Below, piece by piece: positions 51,372 through 59,128 of a stretch of 64,000 nucleotides of DNA. A program made the position numbers and the translations under genes. Below the pieces are notes generated by a model that saw only the letters and a program-made list of their open reading frames with translations, did not search any database and was not told the DNA's origin. The stretch is from Bin87 sp965262485. Lineage in GTDB: Bacteria > Chloroflexota > Dehalococcoidia > Lucifugimonadales > UBA3495. Position 1 is the stretch's first letter; each line of letters opens with the position of its first letter. Where the stretch lies: assembly GCA_965262485.1 (NCBI GenBank), contig OZ253540.1:930001-994000 (forward strand), in the 5' to 3' direction.

Positions 51372-52361
51372 ATGGCTGGCAATACAATCGTATATGTAGG
51401 AGCCGAAGCAAGCGGTCTCTATCGCAAAACGGCTGGCGATGCCCATTGGGACATGCTCACCGATGGTTTGGCCCCGGCCACTCAGGCTAGGGCGATCGCG
51501 ATTCATCCCAATGATCCGCGCACCATTTTCTGCGGCACGCAACGGGGCGTATATCGGAGCACCGATGGGGGAGACCACTGGCAGCGCATGAACATGACCG
51601 AAGGCCGCGTGGTCTGGTCGTTGCGGTTCCATCCCGGTGATCCCAACATTATGTTTTGCGGGACCGAGGGCGCTGAAGTCTACAAGAGCGTAGACGGCGG
51701 GGAGAACTGGAACCAAACCGCCACGATCACCAACCCGAGTCAAGTACAAATGGCGTTCGCCATGCGCATTTTGGGCATAGATATTGAGGCGGCCAACCCC
51801 AACAATATGTACGCTGCGCTGGAAGTTGGCGGAGCGGCCAGCAGCACGGACGGCGGCAATACCTGGACGATTCGCAACAGCGAGTTCGCCGGGGACGTTG
51901 ACCTGCTGGACTTGCACGGCGTGGCAGTAGGAGGCGCCGATTCCAACTCGGTGCTTATCTCGAACCGCACCGGCGTCTGGCGCAGCAGCGACCGGGGAAC
52001 GTCGTGGCAGAACTGCAACTTCGACCAGTTCTCGGAAATCAAGTATTCCCGTGGGATAGTCCGAGACCCTTCAGATCCGAATACGCTCTACGCCTGCGTA
52101 GGGATGAACTTCGGGAGCGAAGAGGGCGGCGTGATGCGGACGACCAACCTGGGCGAGAGTTGGGAGCGGTTTGACAAGGGCATCAGCGCGGGCAGCACCA
52201 CGTTCGGCGTGGCCGTGAATCGGCAGGATCCGTCGCAGGTGTACTTCTGCACCCGACGGGGCCAGGTGTTCGGCACCCACGACGGCGGCGCGACCTGGGC
52301 GGCGGATGCGATGCCGGAAACGGCGATGAATGTGATTAGTGTGGCCTGCACGTCGGCATAG
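51372..52361 (+). CDS. Asp-box (BNR/sortilin-like) beta-propeller protein
   Basis: A 329-aa predicted beta-propeller with repeated Asp-box motifs: STDGGDHWQRM, SVDGGENWNQT, STDGGNTWTIR, SSDRGTSWQNC, TTNLGESWERF and THDGGATWAAD, about 45-55 residues apart, each preceded by a P-x-x-P-N/R-x-hydrophobic strand. Such repeats occur in sialidases, YCF48 and Vps10-type proteins; no sialidase catalytic set is seen, so it is probably a binding or assembly protein. No signal peptide. ATG 51372 follows GAGGAGG, a strong site, and a terminator follows the gene: a well-expressed single-gene unit. Confidence 0.88.
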   Translation: MAGNTIVYVGAEASGLYRKTAGDAHWDMLTDGLAPATQARAIAIHPNDPRTIFCGTQRGVYRSTDGGDHWQRMNMTEGRVVWSLRFHPGDPNIMFCGTEGAEVYKSVDGGENWNQTATITNPSQVQMAFAMRILGIDIEAANPNNMYAALEVGGAASSTDGGNTWTIRNSEFAGDVDLLDLHGVAVGGADSNSVLISNRTGVWRSSDRGTSWQNCNFDQFSEIKYSRGIVRDPSDPNTLYACVGMNFGSEEGGVMRTTNLGESWERFDKGISAGSTTFGVAVNRQDPSQVYFCTRRGQVFGTHDGGATWAADAMPETAMNVISVACTSA

Positions 52362-52392
52362 CCTGGCGCTCAGTCGTTCATACGTTCACGAG

Positions 52393-52441
52393 AACGCCGG
52401 CGGCCGCCTGCTTGTTGCAGGTTGCCGCCGGCGTTGTCTTT
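52393..52441 (+). terminator. Terminator of the beta-propeller gene
   Basis: AACGCCGGCGGC and GCCGCCGGCGTT form a perfect 12-bp stem (52393-52435), followed by GTCTTTATT, an imperfect T-run. Confidence 0.8.
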
Positions 52442-52458
52442 ATTGAATGGGGGTAGAA

Positions 52459-52991
52459 ATGACGGTTCAATCTATTGCAGATGCGATTGAGCATTGCCGG
52501 GCCGTGTTTAATGAGTGGCCGGAGTTCACGGGCTGGCCGGCATTAGGATGGCGAGAGGTGGACACCCGATACGCCTTTATTGATCCATTGCTTCGGGGAT
52601 TGGGCTGGAATATCGACGACCCTAAAGAATGCTTTGCCGAATACCCACGGGGCGCGGGTTACCTCGATTACGCCTGCTTCGCCAGAAACAGCAAGCCCAC
52701 CATCCTCGAAATCGGCGCTCCCCTTATTGCAATTGAAGCCAAGTCGTTGTGGTTTCGCGGCTCTTACAGCGAGGAACATGAAAGCCAGCTGGAGTATTAT
52801 GTGACCGTCTCGCCCGCGATGCAGAGAGGTCTAGGGGTTTTGACGAATGGCGCGGAATGGTGGGTGTACGACATCGCCAAGCCGGGCGAGTTCGGAGCAA
52901 ACGTGTTGCCAACGTGGATATCATAGAAGGGAATGTCCAGACTGCGGCGCAAGTCCTGGACGAGTGGCTGAGCAGGGAACGGTGGTGGTGA
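52459..52991 (+). pseudogene. HsdR_N-type restriction nuclease fragment, frameshifted near the 3' end
   Basis: A protein like the N-terminal nuclease domain of type I restriction subunit R: TRYAFIDPLLRGLGWNI, then GYLDYACF and PLIAIEAKSL (D...E-x-K catalytic set), then LGVLTNGAEWWVYDIAK. The main frame stops at 52926, but one frame over the sequence continues with plausible coding, SKRVANVDIIEGNVQTAA to EWLSRERWW, ending at 52991. So an indel near 52892 has cut the last ~30 residues. ATG 52459 has GGGGGTAG upstream. With the intact nuclease core the short form might still work. At ~175 aa it is a stand-alone nuclease domain, not a whole HsdR. Confidence 0.7.
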
Positions 52992-53092
52992 TGATCCATA
53001 ATCAGCAATCCCTGCATCGAATTTGACGCAGCAGACAGTGTATCATTGGGTAACGACGCCGGCGCTTACTGTCCGGGCACCGGGAGGGGGAA

Positions 53093-53266
53093 ATGCTAGC
53101 GATTGATGGAGCCCTACGGGGTTTGTGGGTTGGGTTTCTGGTTCTGGCGGTTTGGGTTGTCGTCGGCCAGATAACCGGGTGGAGCTGGATGGCTCCTCTG
53201 AACTTGCCGATAGCGCTGGTGTCGGCGCTGGTAGCTGCGTTGCTGAAGGTTGGCAAGCACCTGTAA
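53093..53266 (+). CDS. Small two-TM membrane protein (pair 2, first gene)
   Basis: A 57-aa protein starting at ATG 53093 with a strong GGGAGGGGG site. Helices are LWVGFLVLAVWVVVGQI and APLNLPIALVSALVAALL, joined by TGWSWM, ending with the basic KVGKHL. No family recognised. The second gene starts 13 bp after its stop. Similar in size and plan to the genes at 17749 and 55074. Confidence 0.62.
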   Translation: MLAIDGALRGLWVGFLVLAVWVVVGQITGWSWMAPLNLPIALVSALVAALLKVGKHL

Positions 53267-53279
53267 CAGGTCAGGCACG

Positions 53280-53615
53280 ATGATAGCAACGATCAGCAGA
53301 GTATTCCGCCCGTTGCTTACCGTTCGGACTTGGCCGCAGACAATAGCGAAAGCCCTAACCACCAGAGTAGGGATCGGAACAGCGATTCTGGCGATAACAG
53401 GCGTCATTTACCTGGAGCCGCATGTCACAGGCGCCTTCTCATGCTTGGGCGATATGATTCAAGCGCTAGCTACGGTTTATCCCATTGGATGGCAGTGCCT
53501 TGCGGATGTGCTGGATGATTTGCGAGAGGACGGGACGGCGGCCACCGTAATTCTGGCCATAGCCGCCGCCATCCTCGCCAGCGCGTGGAGCAGTGGTTCC
53601 AAGTCGTCGGAGTAG
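53280..53615 (+). CDS. Small two-TM membrane protein (pair 2, second gene)
   Basis: A 111-aa protein with a basic N-terminus (RVFRPLLTVRTWPQTIAKAL), a first helix (IGTAILAITGVIYL), a loop with two cysteines (FSC...WQC), an acidic stretch (LADVLDDLREDGT) and a second helix (AATVILAIAAAILASAW). ATG 53280; a longer frame from 53250 overlaps the first gene. A terminator follows at 53620. Not recognised; same plan as the second genes at 17922 and 55259. Confidence 0.6.
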   Translation: MIATISRVFRPLLTVRTWPQTIAKALTTRVGIGTAILAITGVIYLEPHVTGAFSCLGDMIQALATVYPIGWQCLADVLDDLREDGTAATVILAIAAAILASAWSSGSKSSE

Positions 53616-53619
53616 AATA

Positions 53620-53655
53620 GAGTAGGGGCAGTTTGAAACCTGCCCCTACGTGGTT
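53620..53655. terminator. Bidirectional terminator
   Basis: GTAGGGGCAG and CTGCCCCTAC form a perfect 10-bp stem with an 8-nt loop, followed by GTGGTTTT on the plus side. It separates the convergent membrane-protein pair and the HMG-CoA-lyase-like gene. Confidence 0.75.
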
Positions 53656-53671
53656 TTAGTGACGGGTCGCG

Positions 53672-54862
53672 TCAGTTGTCGGCCTTGGGCAGCCAGTCCT
53701 GGTTCCAGGGGAATTCGTTGGGGGCGGCACCGAATGCGGGGAGGCCCTGGTCGATGCGGTCGCGGTAGGGGCTGGTGACCGGCTCGCGGTAGGGGTAGAT
53801 GCCGCCTTCGTACATCTCCGCGCCCTTCTTGAAGTGGAGGGCCTGGTCCATGGTTTCCACGAAGGGCATATTTATGTCGTAGAGCTTGTCGATGGTGCGG
53901 GGTCGCGGGCCGGCCTTGGAAACGTGGCCGTACAGTTCCCGCCCGATGATCCGCTCGGCGGCCCAGACGCAATCGATCAGCTTGTCGATGTCGACGCCCG
54001 TTGGGATACCCATATCGTCCATCATGTGGAGCAGGTCTTCGGTGGGGGCCATACCGGTAGCGCGACCGTTGCCGCAGTAGGGGCAGCCGCCGAATCCGCC
54101 GATGGTGCCGTCGAGCTCAAGGGTATCCTCCGGCCCGAGAACCCGCATGGCGGCGTAGGCTGACGCGATGGCCATGTTGCGCCCGTTGTGAAGATGGAGG
54201 CGGAAGTGGTTGATTTCGGGCCAGCGCTCTTTCACGCGGGTAACGCTTTCTTCCACCTTTGCCGGCGTGCAATGGCTCATGGGATCTCCCATTGAGCAAC
54301 TGACCACGTTGATGCCGGCTTCGTCCCAGAGGCCGTGCTGGTATTCCAGCAAAGTCATGAGGCTGTCAACCGGAAACTCACCCAGGAAGTTCGATCCCCA
54401 GGAAGCATTGCAACCGATTCCGGACTCCCTGATGCCAACTTCCTGCGCCTGGGCGATGATTTCGGGCCAACGTTCCATTTCCTGCATCTGGGTGCGATTG
54501 GTGTTGCGACGGGCGAACACGTCGCACAGATGGCAGCTGAGGCGCGGATATTTGTCGCGTTCGATGGTGAGGGGTGGAGAATAGGCGCGCGCACGTTCCA
54601 CGCCGCGGGAGTTCAATGCCAACGCCGAGTAGGTGACGCCGGGCTTCGGAGTGAATCGCTGTACGATTTCGTCAATTCGCTCCATCTGCGGGGTCCATTT
54701 GGGGCTAACGAAAGAACCGACAACGATGCTGCTGAGACCCGTCTCCGACAACATGTCCAACAGTTCGATTTTGTCATCGACCGTGATGTTGGCGTCTTCG
54801 ATTTGCATGCCTTCTCGCATGCCTTCTTCTTTATAAGTGACTGTGGGCCATTGTTGTGGCAT
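53672..54862 (-). CDS. HMG-CoA lyase-like / pyruvate-carboxyltransferase-domain enzyme
   Basis: A 396-aa TIM-barrel enzyme of the DRE/HMGL-like family. The N-terminal motif reads EEGMREGMQ (family: R-D/E-G-x-Q), the metal-binding His pair is in FRLHLHNGRNMAIASAYAAM, and the C-terminal loop ELDGTIGGFGGCPYCG carries the Cys typical of HMG-CoA lyases. Such enzymes cleave hydroxymethylglutaryl-CoA or make/cleave related 2-hydroxy acids. It is longer than classical HMG-CoA lyase (~300 aa) by a C-terminal ~90 residues. ATG 54862 follows AAGGAG. Alone on its strand; substrate unproven. Confidence 0.88.
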   Translation of the reverse strand: MPQQWPTVTYKEEGMREGMQIEDANITVDDKIELLDMLSETGLSSIVVGSFVSPKWTPQMERIDEIVQRFTPKPGVTYSALALNSRGVERARAYSPPLTIERDKYPRLSCHLCDVFARRNTNRTQMQEMERWPEIIAQAQEVGIRESGIGCNASWGSNFLGEFPVDSLMTLLEYQHGLWDEAGINVVSCSMGDPMSHCTPAKVEESVTRVKERWPEINHFRLHLHNGRNMAIASAYAAMRVLGPEDTLELDGTIGGFGGCPYCGNGRATGMAPTEDLLHMMDDMGIPTGVDIDKLIDCVWAAERIIGRELYGHVSKAGPRPRTIDKLYDINMPFVETMDQALHFKKGAEMYEGGIYPYREPVTSPYRDRIDQGLPAFGAAPNEFPWNQDWLPKADN

Positions 54863-55029
54863 AGGGATTCTCCTTACGCAACGGCGTGCGGGCGGTTCTA
54901 ATATGGGAGTATGCGACGGTGCGCTGAATGGCGGGATTGTAGGGGTGGGGCGCCGGCGTTGTCAAGGAATTGGTGCGTTATGTGAACTCACCTGAACCGC
55001 AGGAAGAATCGTGGCTGCGGTGATTGGGT

Positions 55030-55035
55030 TATACT
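55030..55035 (+). promoter_or_regulatory. -10-like TATACT before small membrane-protein pair 3
   Basis: TATACTAAAA, identical to the ten bases before pair 1 (17695), 44 bp before the first gene. No clear -35. Confidence 0.4.
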
Positions 55036-55073
55036 AAAAGGCGAGTTCATAAAGCGAGGTGGAATAGTGGAAT

Positions 55074-55262
55074 ATGGGAAGCATCGCTGTTATTCTGCTG
55101 TCATTTTTCGGTGCGTGCTGGATCTTGATCTTGGGGACCCATCTGGGGTTTGATATGTTTGACCGTTCGCTGTTCCAGGCCAGCCTGCCAGTAGCATACA
55201 CCGGTGGCATCATATCGTTAGGCGTGGTAGCCGTTTATATCGTGGCGGCTCTGAGGAGATGA
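55074..55262 (+). CDS. Small two-TM membrane protein (pair 3, first gene)
   Basis: A 62-aa protein at ATG 55074 with GCGAGGTGG upstream. Helices are IAVILLSFFGACWILILGTH and VAYTGGIISLGVVAVYIVAA, joined by LGFDMFDRSLFQ, ending in the basic LRR. Its stop overlaps the next start as ATGA (55259-55262). No family recognised. Confidence 0.62.
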   Translation: MGSIAVILLSFFGACWILILGTHLGFDMFDRSLFQASLPVAYTGGIISLGVVAVYIVAALRR

Positions 55263-55492
55263 GACGCCGCGAAAAATTTTGGCCAAATAAGGCGCTACGC
55301 CCTCTACAGCAAATCGGCAATGATTTAGGGACGGTGTTTCTCGGCGCTGCTGCTATCTTTCTGGTGAGGGCGTTTCCGGCTTCCAACTGTGGGAATTGTA
55401 ACGAGTTTGATATTGTTGGCGTAGTAGCCAGCGGTGGCTTTTTCGTAGTGGGCATGGTGATGAGGATACTCAGCAAACCCAGCGTTGAATGA
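55259..55492 (+). CDS. Small two-TM membrane protein (pair 3, second gene)
   Basis: A 77-aa protein with a very basic N-terminus (RRREKFWPNKALR), a first helix (LGTVFLGAAAIFLVRAF), a loop with two close cysteines (ASNCGNCNEFD) and a second helix (IVGVVASGGFFVVGMVM). The ATGA overlap with the first gene and GAGGAG just before the start suggest coupled translation. The two cysteines are placed so that they could form a disulfide or bind metal outside the membrane. Not recognised. Confidence 0.6.
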   Translation: MRRREKFWPNKALRPLQQIGNDLGTVFLGAAAIFLVRAFPASNCGNCNEFDIVGVVASGGFFVVGMVMRILSKPSVE

Positions 55493-55538
55493 ACCCACCG
55501 AAAGGGGCGAATGGTTTGTGCAACGACCAAGGCCAAGG

Positions 55539-56489
55539 TCAGTTCGCATGGTGGGAACCATAAGCGTAAGCAATGAGCTTGTACACCAGTTTAGCCGCGG
55601 TGTAACTGTTGGCCGGCGGGCCTTCGTTGGGGGTGAGTTCGCACACGTCAAAACCTACGATGCGGCGTTGCTGGGCGACCCTGCGCAGCAGAGACAGCAA
55701 ATCCAGCCAACGCATCCCGCCGGGTTCAGGGGTACCCACCGCCGCCATTTCGGACGGGTCCAGTGCGTCGAGGTCAACGCTGACGTACACGGTGGGATTC
55801 AGTCCGCTTATCACATCGTCCGCATAATCCGGGTTCTGGGGCGGCCAGTAGTAAGTTGGCACGTTGGCCTCGTTGATATGGTCGCGTTCTTCCAGAGCCA
55901 GGGTGCGAACGCCAACCAGTGTAACGGGGCAGTGTTCGCCGATGCGGCGCGCTGACGAGCTATGACCCCAACCGCTACCCTGGTATTCATCCCGCAAGTC
56001 AGCGTGGGCGTCGATGTATAGCACCGACAGGTCGGGATGCCGCTCCCGGTGAGCGATGGCGGAACCGATTGCCGCCGAGTGGTCGCCACCAATGACGGCG
56101 GTGGTTTTGTCCAGGGCGGCAAATTGGCTGACGGCGGTTTGGACACGGAGGGCCATTTGCTTCGGATCACCGACGTGGGGTTCCAGGGGGGGCGTGGTGT
56201 GGATGCCGAGTGCGGCGACGTCGATTCCCAATTCCAGGTCATAGTCTTCGAGGGCTGCGGACGCGGCGATGATGGCCGATGGGCCATAGCGGGCGCCGCT
56301 GCGGAACGACGTGGTGCTGTCGATGGGTACTGGGATGATGACGGCGGCTGCCGAGTCCAGGGCGGCCTGGTGGGGCGGCAGCGCCAGAAAATTGGTTGGC
56401 GTCCAGGGGACGGAGAGCGACGAATCGTCAGCCAACAGGGGAACCGGATGCCGCAGCCCGCAGGAAGGTGCGTTGGCGGCTGGTTTCAA
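55539..56489 (-). CDS. speB: Agmatinase/arginase family ureohydrolase
   Basis: A 316-aa ureohydrolase. The binuclear manganese motifs are all present: GGDHSAAIG, YIDAHADLRD and SVDLDALDPS, with GGMRWLDLL after them. The length and the first residues best fit agmatinase (agmatine to putrescine plus urea). The start is probably TTG 56489 with AGGGAA upstream, so it overlaps the AdoMet decarboxylase gene by 62 bp; a later start inside the first 20 residues is possible. With speH next to it, the pair supplies putrescine and the aminopropyl donor for spermidine. Confidence 0.88.
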   Translation of the reverse strand: MKPAANAPSCGLRHPVPLLADDSSLSVPWTPTNFLALPPHQAALDSAAAVIIPVPIDSTTSFRSGARYGPSAIIAASAALEDYDLELGIDVAALGIHTTPPLEPHVGDPKQMALRVQTAVSQFAALDKTTAVIGGDHSAAIGSAIAHRERHPDLSVLYIDAHADLRDEYQGSGWGHSSSARRIGEHCPVTLVGVRTLALEERDHINEANVPTYYWPPQNPDYADDVISGLNPTVYVSVDLDALDPSEMAAVGTPEPGGMRWLDLLSLLRRVAQQRRIVGFDVCELTPNEGPPANSYTAAKLVYKLIAYAYGSHHAN

Positions 56490-56859
56490 CGATTCCCTGG
56501 TCGGCGTCCTGCCACTCCAGGCCGCGGTCGAGGAGCCAGGATTTGACCTGGGTTAGATTGAACAGCGATTGCGCGTCGGCCAGGGCCTGTTCGTGGTCGA
56601 ATGACTTGCAGGAGAAGATGTCGATATTGACGTATTCCCGGTGGGGGAACGTGTGTACGCTGATGTGGCTTTCGGCAATGATGACGAAACCGGATATGCC
56701 ACCGTCGCTGGGGTTTGGCCCGTGGTATTCCAGGACTTCCGGTACGGTGATCTTGGTCATGCCCAAATTGGCCGGATATTCGTCGAGGAATGACCGCAAA
56801 CGTTCCGTGTCCCACATCATATCAGCGTCGCCGCCGAAGCCGTCGATAATCAGGTGCAT
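56428..56859 (-). CDS. speH: S-adenosylmethionine decarboxylase proenzyme
   Basis: A 143-aa class 1B AdoMet decarboxylase. The self-cleavage site is in AESHISVHTFP, where the Ser (residue 67) becomes the pyruvoyl cofactor; HREYVNIDIFSCKSFD follows with the usual Cys. It makes decarboxylated SAM for spermidine synthesis. ATG 56859 is chosen: upstream in-frame sequence is only the REP repeat and a hairpin. It overlaps the agmatinase gene, which points to one polyamine operon; speE is not in the window. Confidence 0.92.
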   Translation of the reverse strand: MHLIIDGFGGDADMMWDTERLRSFLDEYPANLGMTKITVPEVLEYHGPNPSDGGISGFVIIAESHISVHTFPHREYVNIDIFSCKSFDHEQALADAQSLFNLTQVKSWLLDRGLEWQDADQGIVETSRQRTFLRAAASGSPVG

Positions 56860-56888
56860 TTCGCCAAACTTACCCTGCCCAGAAAATA

Positions 56889-56907
56889 GGCCCCGTTGAG
56901 CGGGGCC
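56889..56907 (-). promoter_or_regulatory. Leader hairpin before speH
   Basis: GGCCCCG-TTGAG-CGGGGCC is a perfect 7-bp stem, 30 bp before the speH start on the minus strand. It could affect translation or stability of the speH mRNA. Confidence 0.4.
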
Positions 56908-56911
56908 GTCG

Positions 56912-57081
56912 CCCTCACGCGTACCCGCTTTGTCATTACGAGCGTAGCGTGGCAATCTCGTCGCCGCAGCAACGGCGGTTCCTCGACGTGTGTTCAGCCT
57001 CATCGAGATTGCCAGGTGGTTCGACAGGCTCACCATGAGCGGCTGCACTCCTCGCAATGACAAAGCGGGTACACATGAGGG
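56912..57081. mobile_element. REP element with outer inverted flanks
   Basis: CCCTCACGCGTACCCGCTT and its relative AAGCGGGTACACATGAGGG enclose a REP palindrome (56931-57062) that itself runs from TGTCATTACGAGCG to CTCCTCGCAATGACA. The flank is related to those at 46491 and 48450. Confidence 0.78.
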
Positions 57082-57180
57082 CCGTCGCCATCTTGTGAAA
57101 ATGCGGCGTATAGAATATCATAGCCGCTGCGCCAATTCAAAGGGAAGAAGCGACAAGACCTTTTAAAAGTGCTCCGACCT

Positions 57181-57242
57181 CCGCTCATGGTGAGATTGTC
57201 GAACCATCGGCGACCGTCCTTCGACAGGCTCAGGATGAGCGG
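57181..57242. repeat. Imperfect inverted repeat of the GTTCGACAGGCTCA type
   Basis: CCGCTCATGGTGAGATTGTC pairs with GACAGGCTCAGGATGAGCGG around a 10-bp centre. Half copies occur at 29321, 30056, 48570, 51219 and 57016. Confidence 0.7.
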
Positions 57243-57399
57243 GTGGTTAGTGTACACAACTTTGAAAAGGCCCTGAAGAAGCGAACATACTCTAAAATCA
57301 GGCGCCGCGGTTGCAATCTGCTGCCACGGCGCAACCGTATGTAAGGAAGAAGCGGATTGGGTCCTTGCGGGGATCTGTGGAACGAACCGGGAAAAACTG

Positions 57400-58407
57400 A
57401 TGGCTGCTGAAACCGAATACGAACTTGAAATGGGCGCCGGTACCGACCGGGACACCATGATCGAAGTTAATGATCTTACTCATTACTACGGGCCTACTCC
57501 GGCGGTTGAGAACGTGAATTTCACCGTGCGTCGCGGGGAGGTTCTGGGGTTTTTGGGACCCAACGGGGCCGGGAAGACGACGACGATGCGAATATTGACC
57601 GGTTTCATGCCGCCGACCCGTGGAACGGTTACGGTGGATGGCTACGACGTGGTTAGTAATTCGCTGGAAGTGCGCCGGCGCGTTGGGTATTTGCCGGAAT
57701 CGGTGCCGCTGCACACTGAGATGAACGTTACCAGTTACCTGAAGTACATGGGTACGCTGCGGCGAATGAACGGGCGGCGGATGCGCGCGCGGATTGACGA
57801 CGTGATTGGCCTGTGCCGCCTGGAGGATTACCACAAGACGCTCATCGGCAAGTTGTCCAAGGGATTTCGACAGCGGGTGGGAATCGCCCAGGCGATATTG
57901 CACGAGCCGGAAGTATTGGTGCTGGACGAACCCACGATTGGCATCGACCCGATTCAGGTGGTGGAGACCCGCAGCCTGATTCAGGATCTGGGGCGGGAAC
58001 AAACGGTGGTGCTGAGCAGCCACATACTGCCCGAGGTCAGCATGATTTGCGAGCGAGTGCTGATTATCCACGAGGGGCACATTGTGGCGGCGGACACGCC
58101 CAACAACCTGGCTCAACACCTGCAGGGCGTGGAGTTGCTGGAGGTAGAGGTAGGCGGGCCGCCGGCCGAAGTATTGCCGCTGCTGCGTTCGATAGAAGGT
58201 GTGACACAGGTAACCCACCACCCCAGGCCCGGCATCAATGCTTACCGGGTGAAGTTCCTGGAAGGGCTGGATCTGCGGGGCGATATATCGCGGGCAGTGT
58301 TGGACAACGGCTGGAATTTGCTGGGAATGCAGATCAGCAGCATGAGCCTGGAAGAGATATTCCTGCGTCTGACGACATCGGAAACGGCCGAAGAGACGGC
58401 GGATTAG
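57400..58407 (+). CDS. ABC transporter ATP-binding protein (GldA-like)
   Basis: A 335-aa ABC ATPase. Walker A is GPNGAGKTT (53-61), the signature LSKGFRQR (about 150), Walker B VLVLDEP (about 172) and the switch His SSHILPE. The C-terminal ~90 residues are the extra domain typical of GldA/NatA-type ATPases. ATG 57400; ATG 57457 (MIEVNDL) is an alternative start and fits homologues as well. First gene of a four- or five-gene unit with the permease 7 bp downstream. In Bacteroidota such sets serve gliding; in other phyla their role is unknown. Confidence 0.92.
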   Translation: MAAETEYELEMGAGTDRDTMIEVNDLTHYYGPTPAVENVNFTVRRGEVLGFLGPNGAGKTTTMRILTGFMPPTRGTVTVDGYDVVSNSLEVRRRVGYLPESVPLHTEMNVTSYLKYMGTLRRMNGRRMRARIDDVIGLCRLEDYHKTLIGKLSKGFRQRVGIAQAILHEPEVLVLDEPTIGIDPIQVVETRSLIQDLGREQTVVLSSHILPEVSMICERVLIIHEGHIVAADTPNNLAQHLQGVELLEVEVGGPPAEVLPLLRSIEGVTQVTHHPRPGINAYRVKFLEGLDLRGDISRAVLDNGWNLLGMQISSMSLEEIFLRLTTSETAEETAD

Positions 58408-58413
58408 AGCGAC

Positions 58414-59127
58414 ATGCGAACCATCCGCGCCGTGGCGTTCAAGGAAATCCAGATCTACTTCAGCAGCCCGGTGGCGTATATCGTGGCGCTGATTTTCATC
58501 GCGCTGAGCGGTTTCTTCTTCGTGAGCGACCTGGGGAATCCGTTCCCGGAGGCATCGCTAAGCAACTTTTTCCAGGGCGCAACATTCCTGTTGATCCCGT
58601 TGGCGCCAGCGTTGACCATGCGTTTGCTTGCCGAAGAGCAGAAATTGGGAACCATTGAGCTGCTGCTGACATCCCCGGTGCGAGACTGGGAGGTGGTGAT
58701 TGGCAAATATGTGTCCAGCTGTGTGTTTCTGCTGTTCCTGCTGGCGTTGTCGTCATATTATGTAATATTGCTGCTGGTGTTCGCGTCTCCGGACCCGGGA
58801 CCGATTTACTCGGGATACCTGGGCCTGGTGCTGTACGGCATGGCGGCGCTCGCAGTGGGGATATTGACATCAACGCTGACCAGCAACCAGATAGTTGCCG
58901 CAGTGGTGGGCACCGGGATATTGGTAGTCCTGTACGCCACCGCATTTATCGGAGACGTTGCTTCCGGTGTGTGGGCGACGATATTCAATCAGATGGGATT
59001 CACCAGCCACTTCACCGACTTTGACCGGGGCATAATAGATACGACGCATATCGTTTATTTTGTCACAGTGACCGCCCTGTTCCTGTTCCTGTCGATACGT
59101 GCGCTGGAGTCGAGGCGCTGGAGGTAG
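58414..59127 (+). CDS. ABC-2 type permease (GldF-like)
   Basis: A 237-aa membrane protein with about six helices: PVAYIVALIFIALSGFFFV, a loop ending RLLAEEQKLGTIELLLTSPV (the ABC-2 coupling motif), then YVSSCVFLLFLLALSSYYVI and others. It matches GldF-type permeases. ATG 58414, 7 bp after the ATPase stop; the GldG-like gene starts 2 bp after its stop. Presumably forms the channel with the ATPase; substrate unknown. Confidence 0.9.
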   Translation: MRTIRAVAFKEIQIYFSSPVAYIVALIFIALSGFFFVSDLGNPFPEASLSNFFQGATFLLIPLAPALTMRLLAEEQKLGTIELLLTSPVRDWEVVIGKYVSSCVFLLFLLALSSYYVILLLVFASPDPGPIYSGYLGLVLYGMAALAVGILTSTLTSNQIVAAVVGTGILVVLYATAFIGDVASGVWATIFNQMGFTSHFTDFDRGIIDTTHIVYFVTVTALFLFLSIRALESRRWR

Positions 59128-59128
59128 C

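Larger units (their letters stand above)
56860..57399. other. Repeat-rich spacer upstream of speH and the Gld operon
   Basis: About 540 bp between divergent units. It holds a leader hairpin for speH (56889-56907), a REP element with its own inverted flanks (56912-57081) and another inverted repeat (57181-57242). No gene. Confidence 0.75.

Noticed and set aside
56860..57063. N-terminal extension of the AdoMet decarboxylase
   Set aside because: The extra residues are translated REP sequence; the conserved protein starts at 56859.
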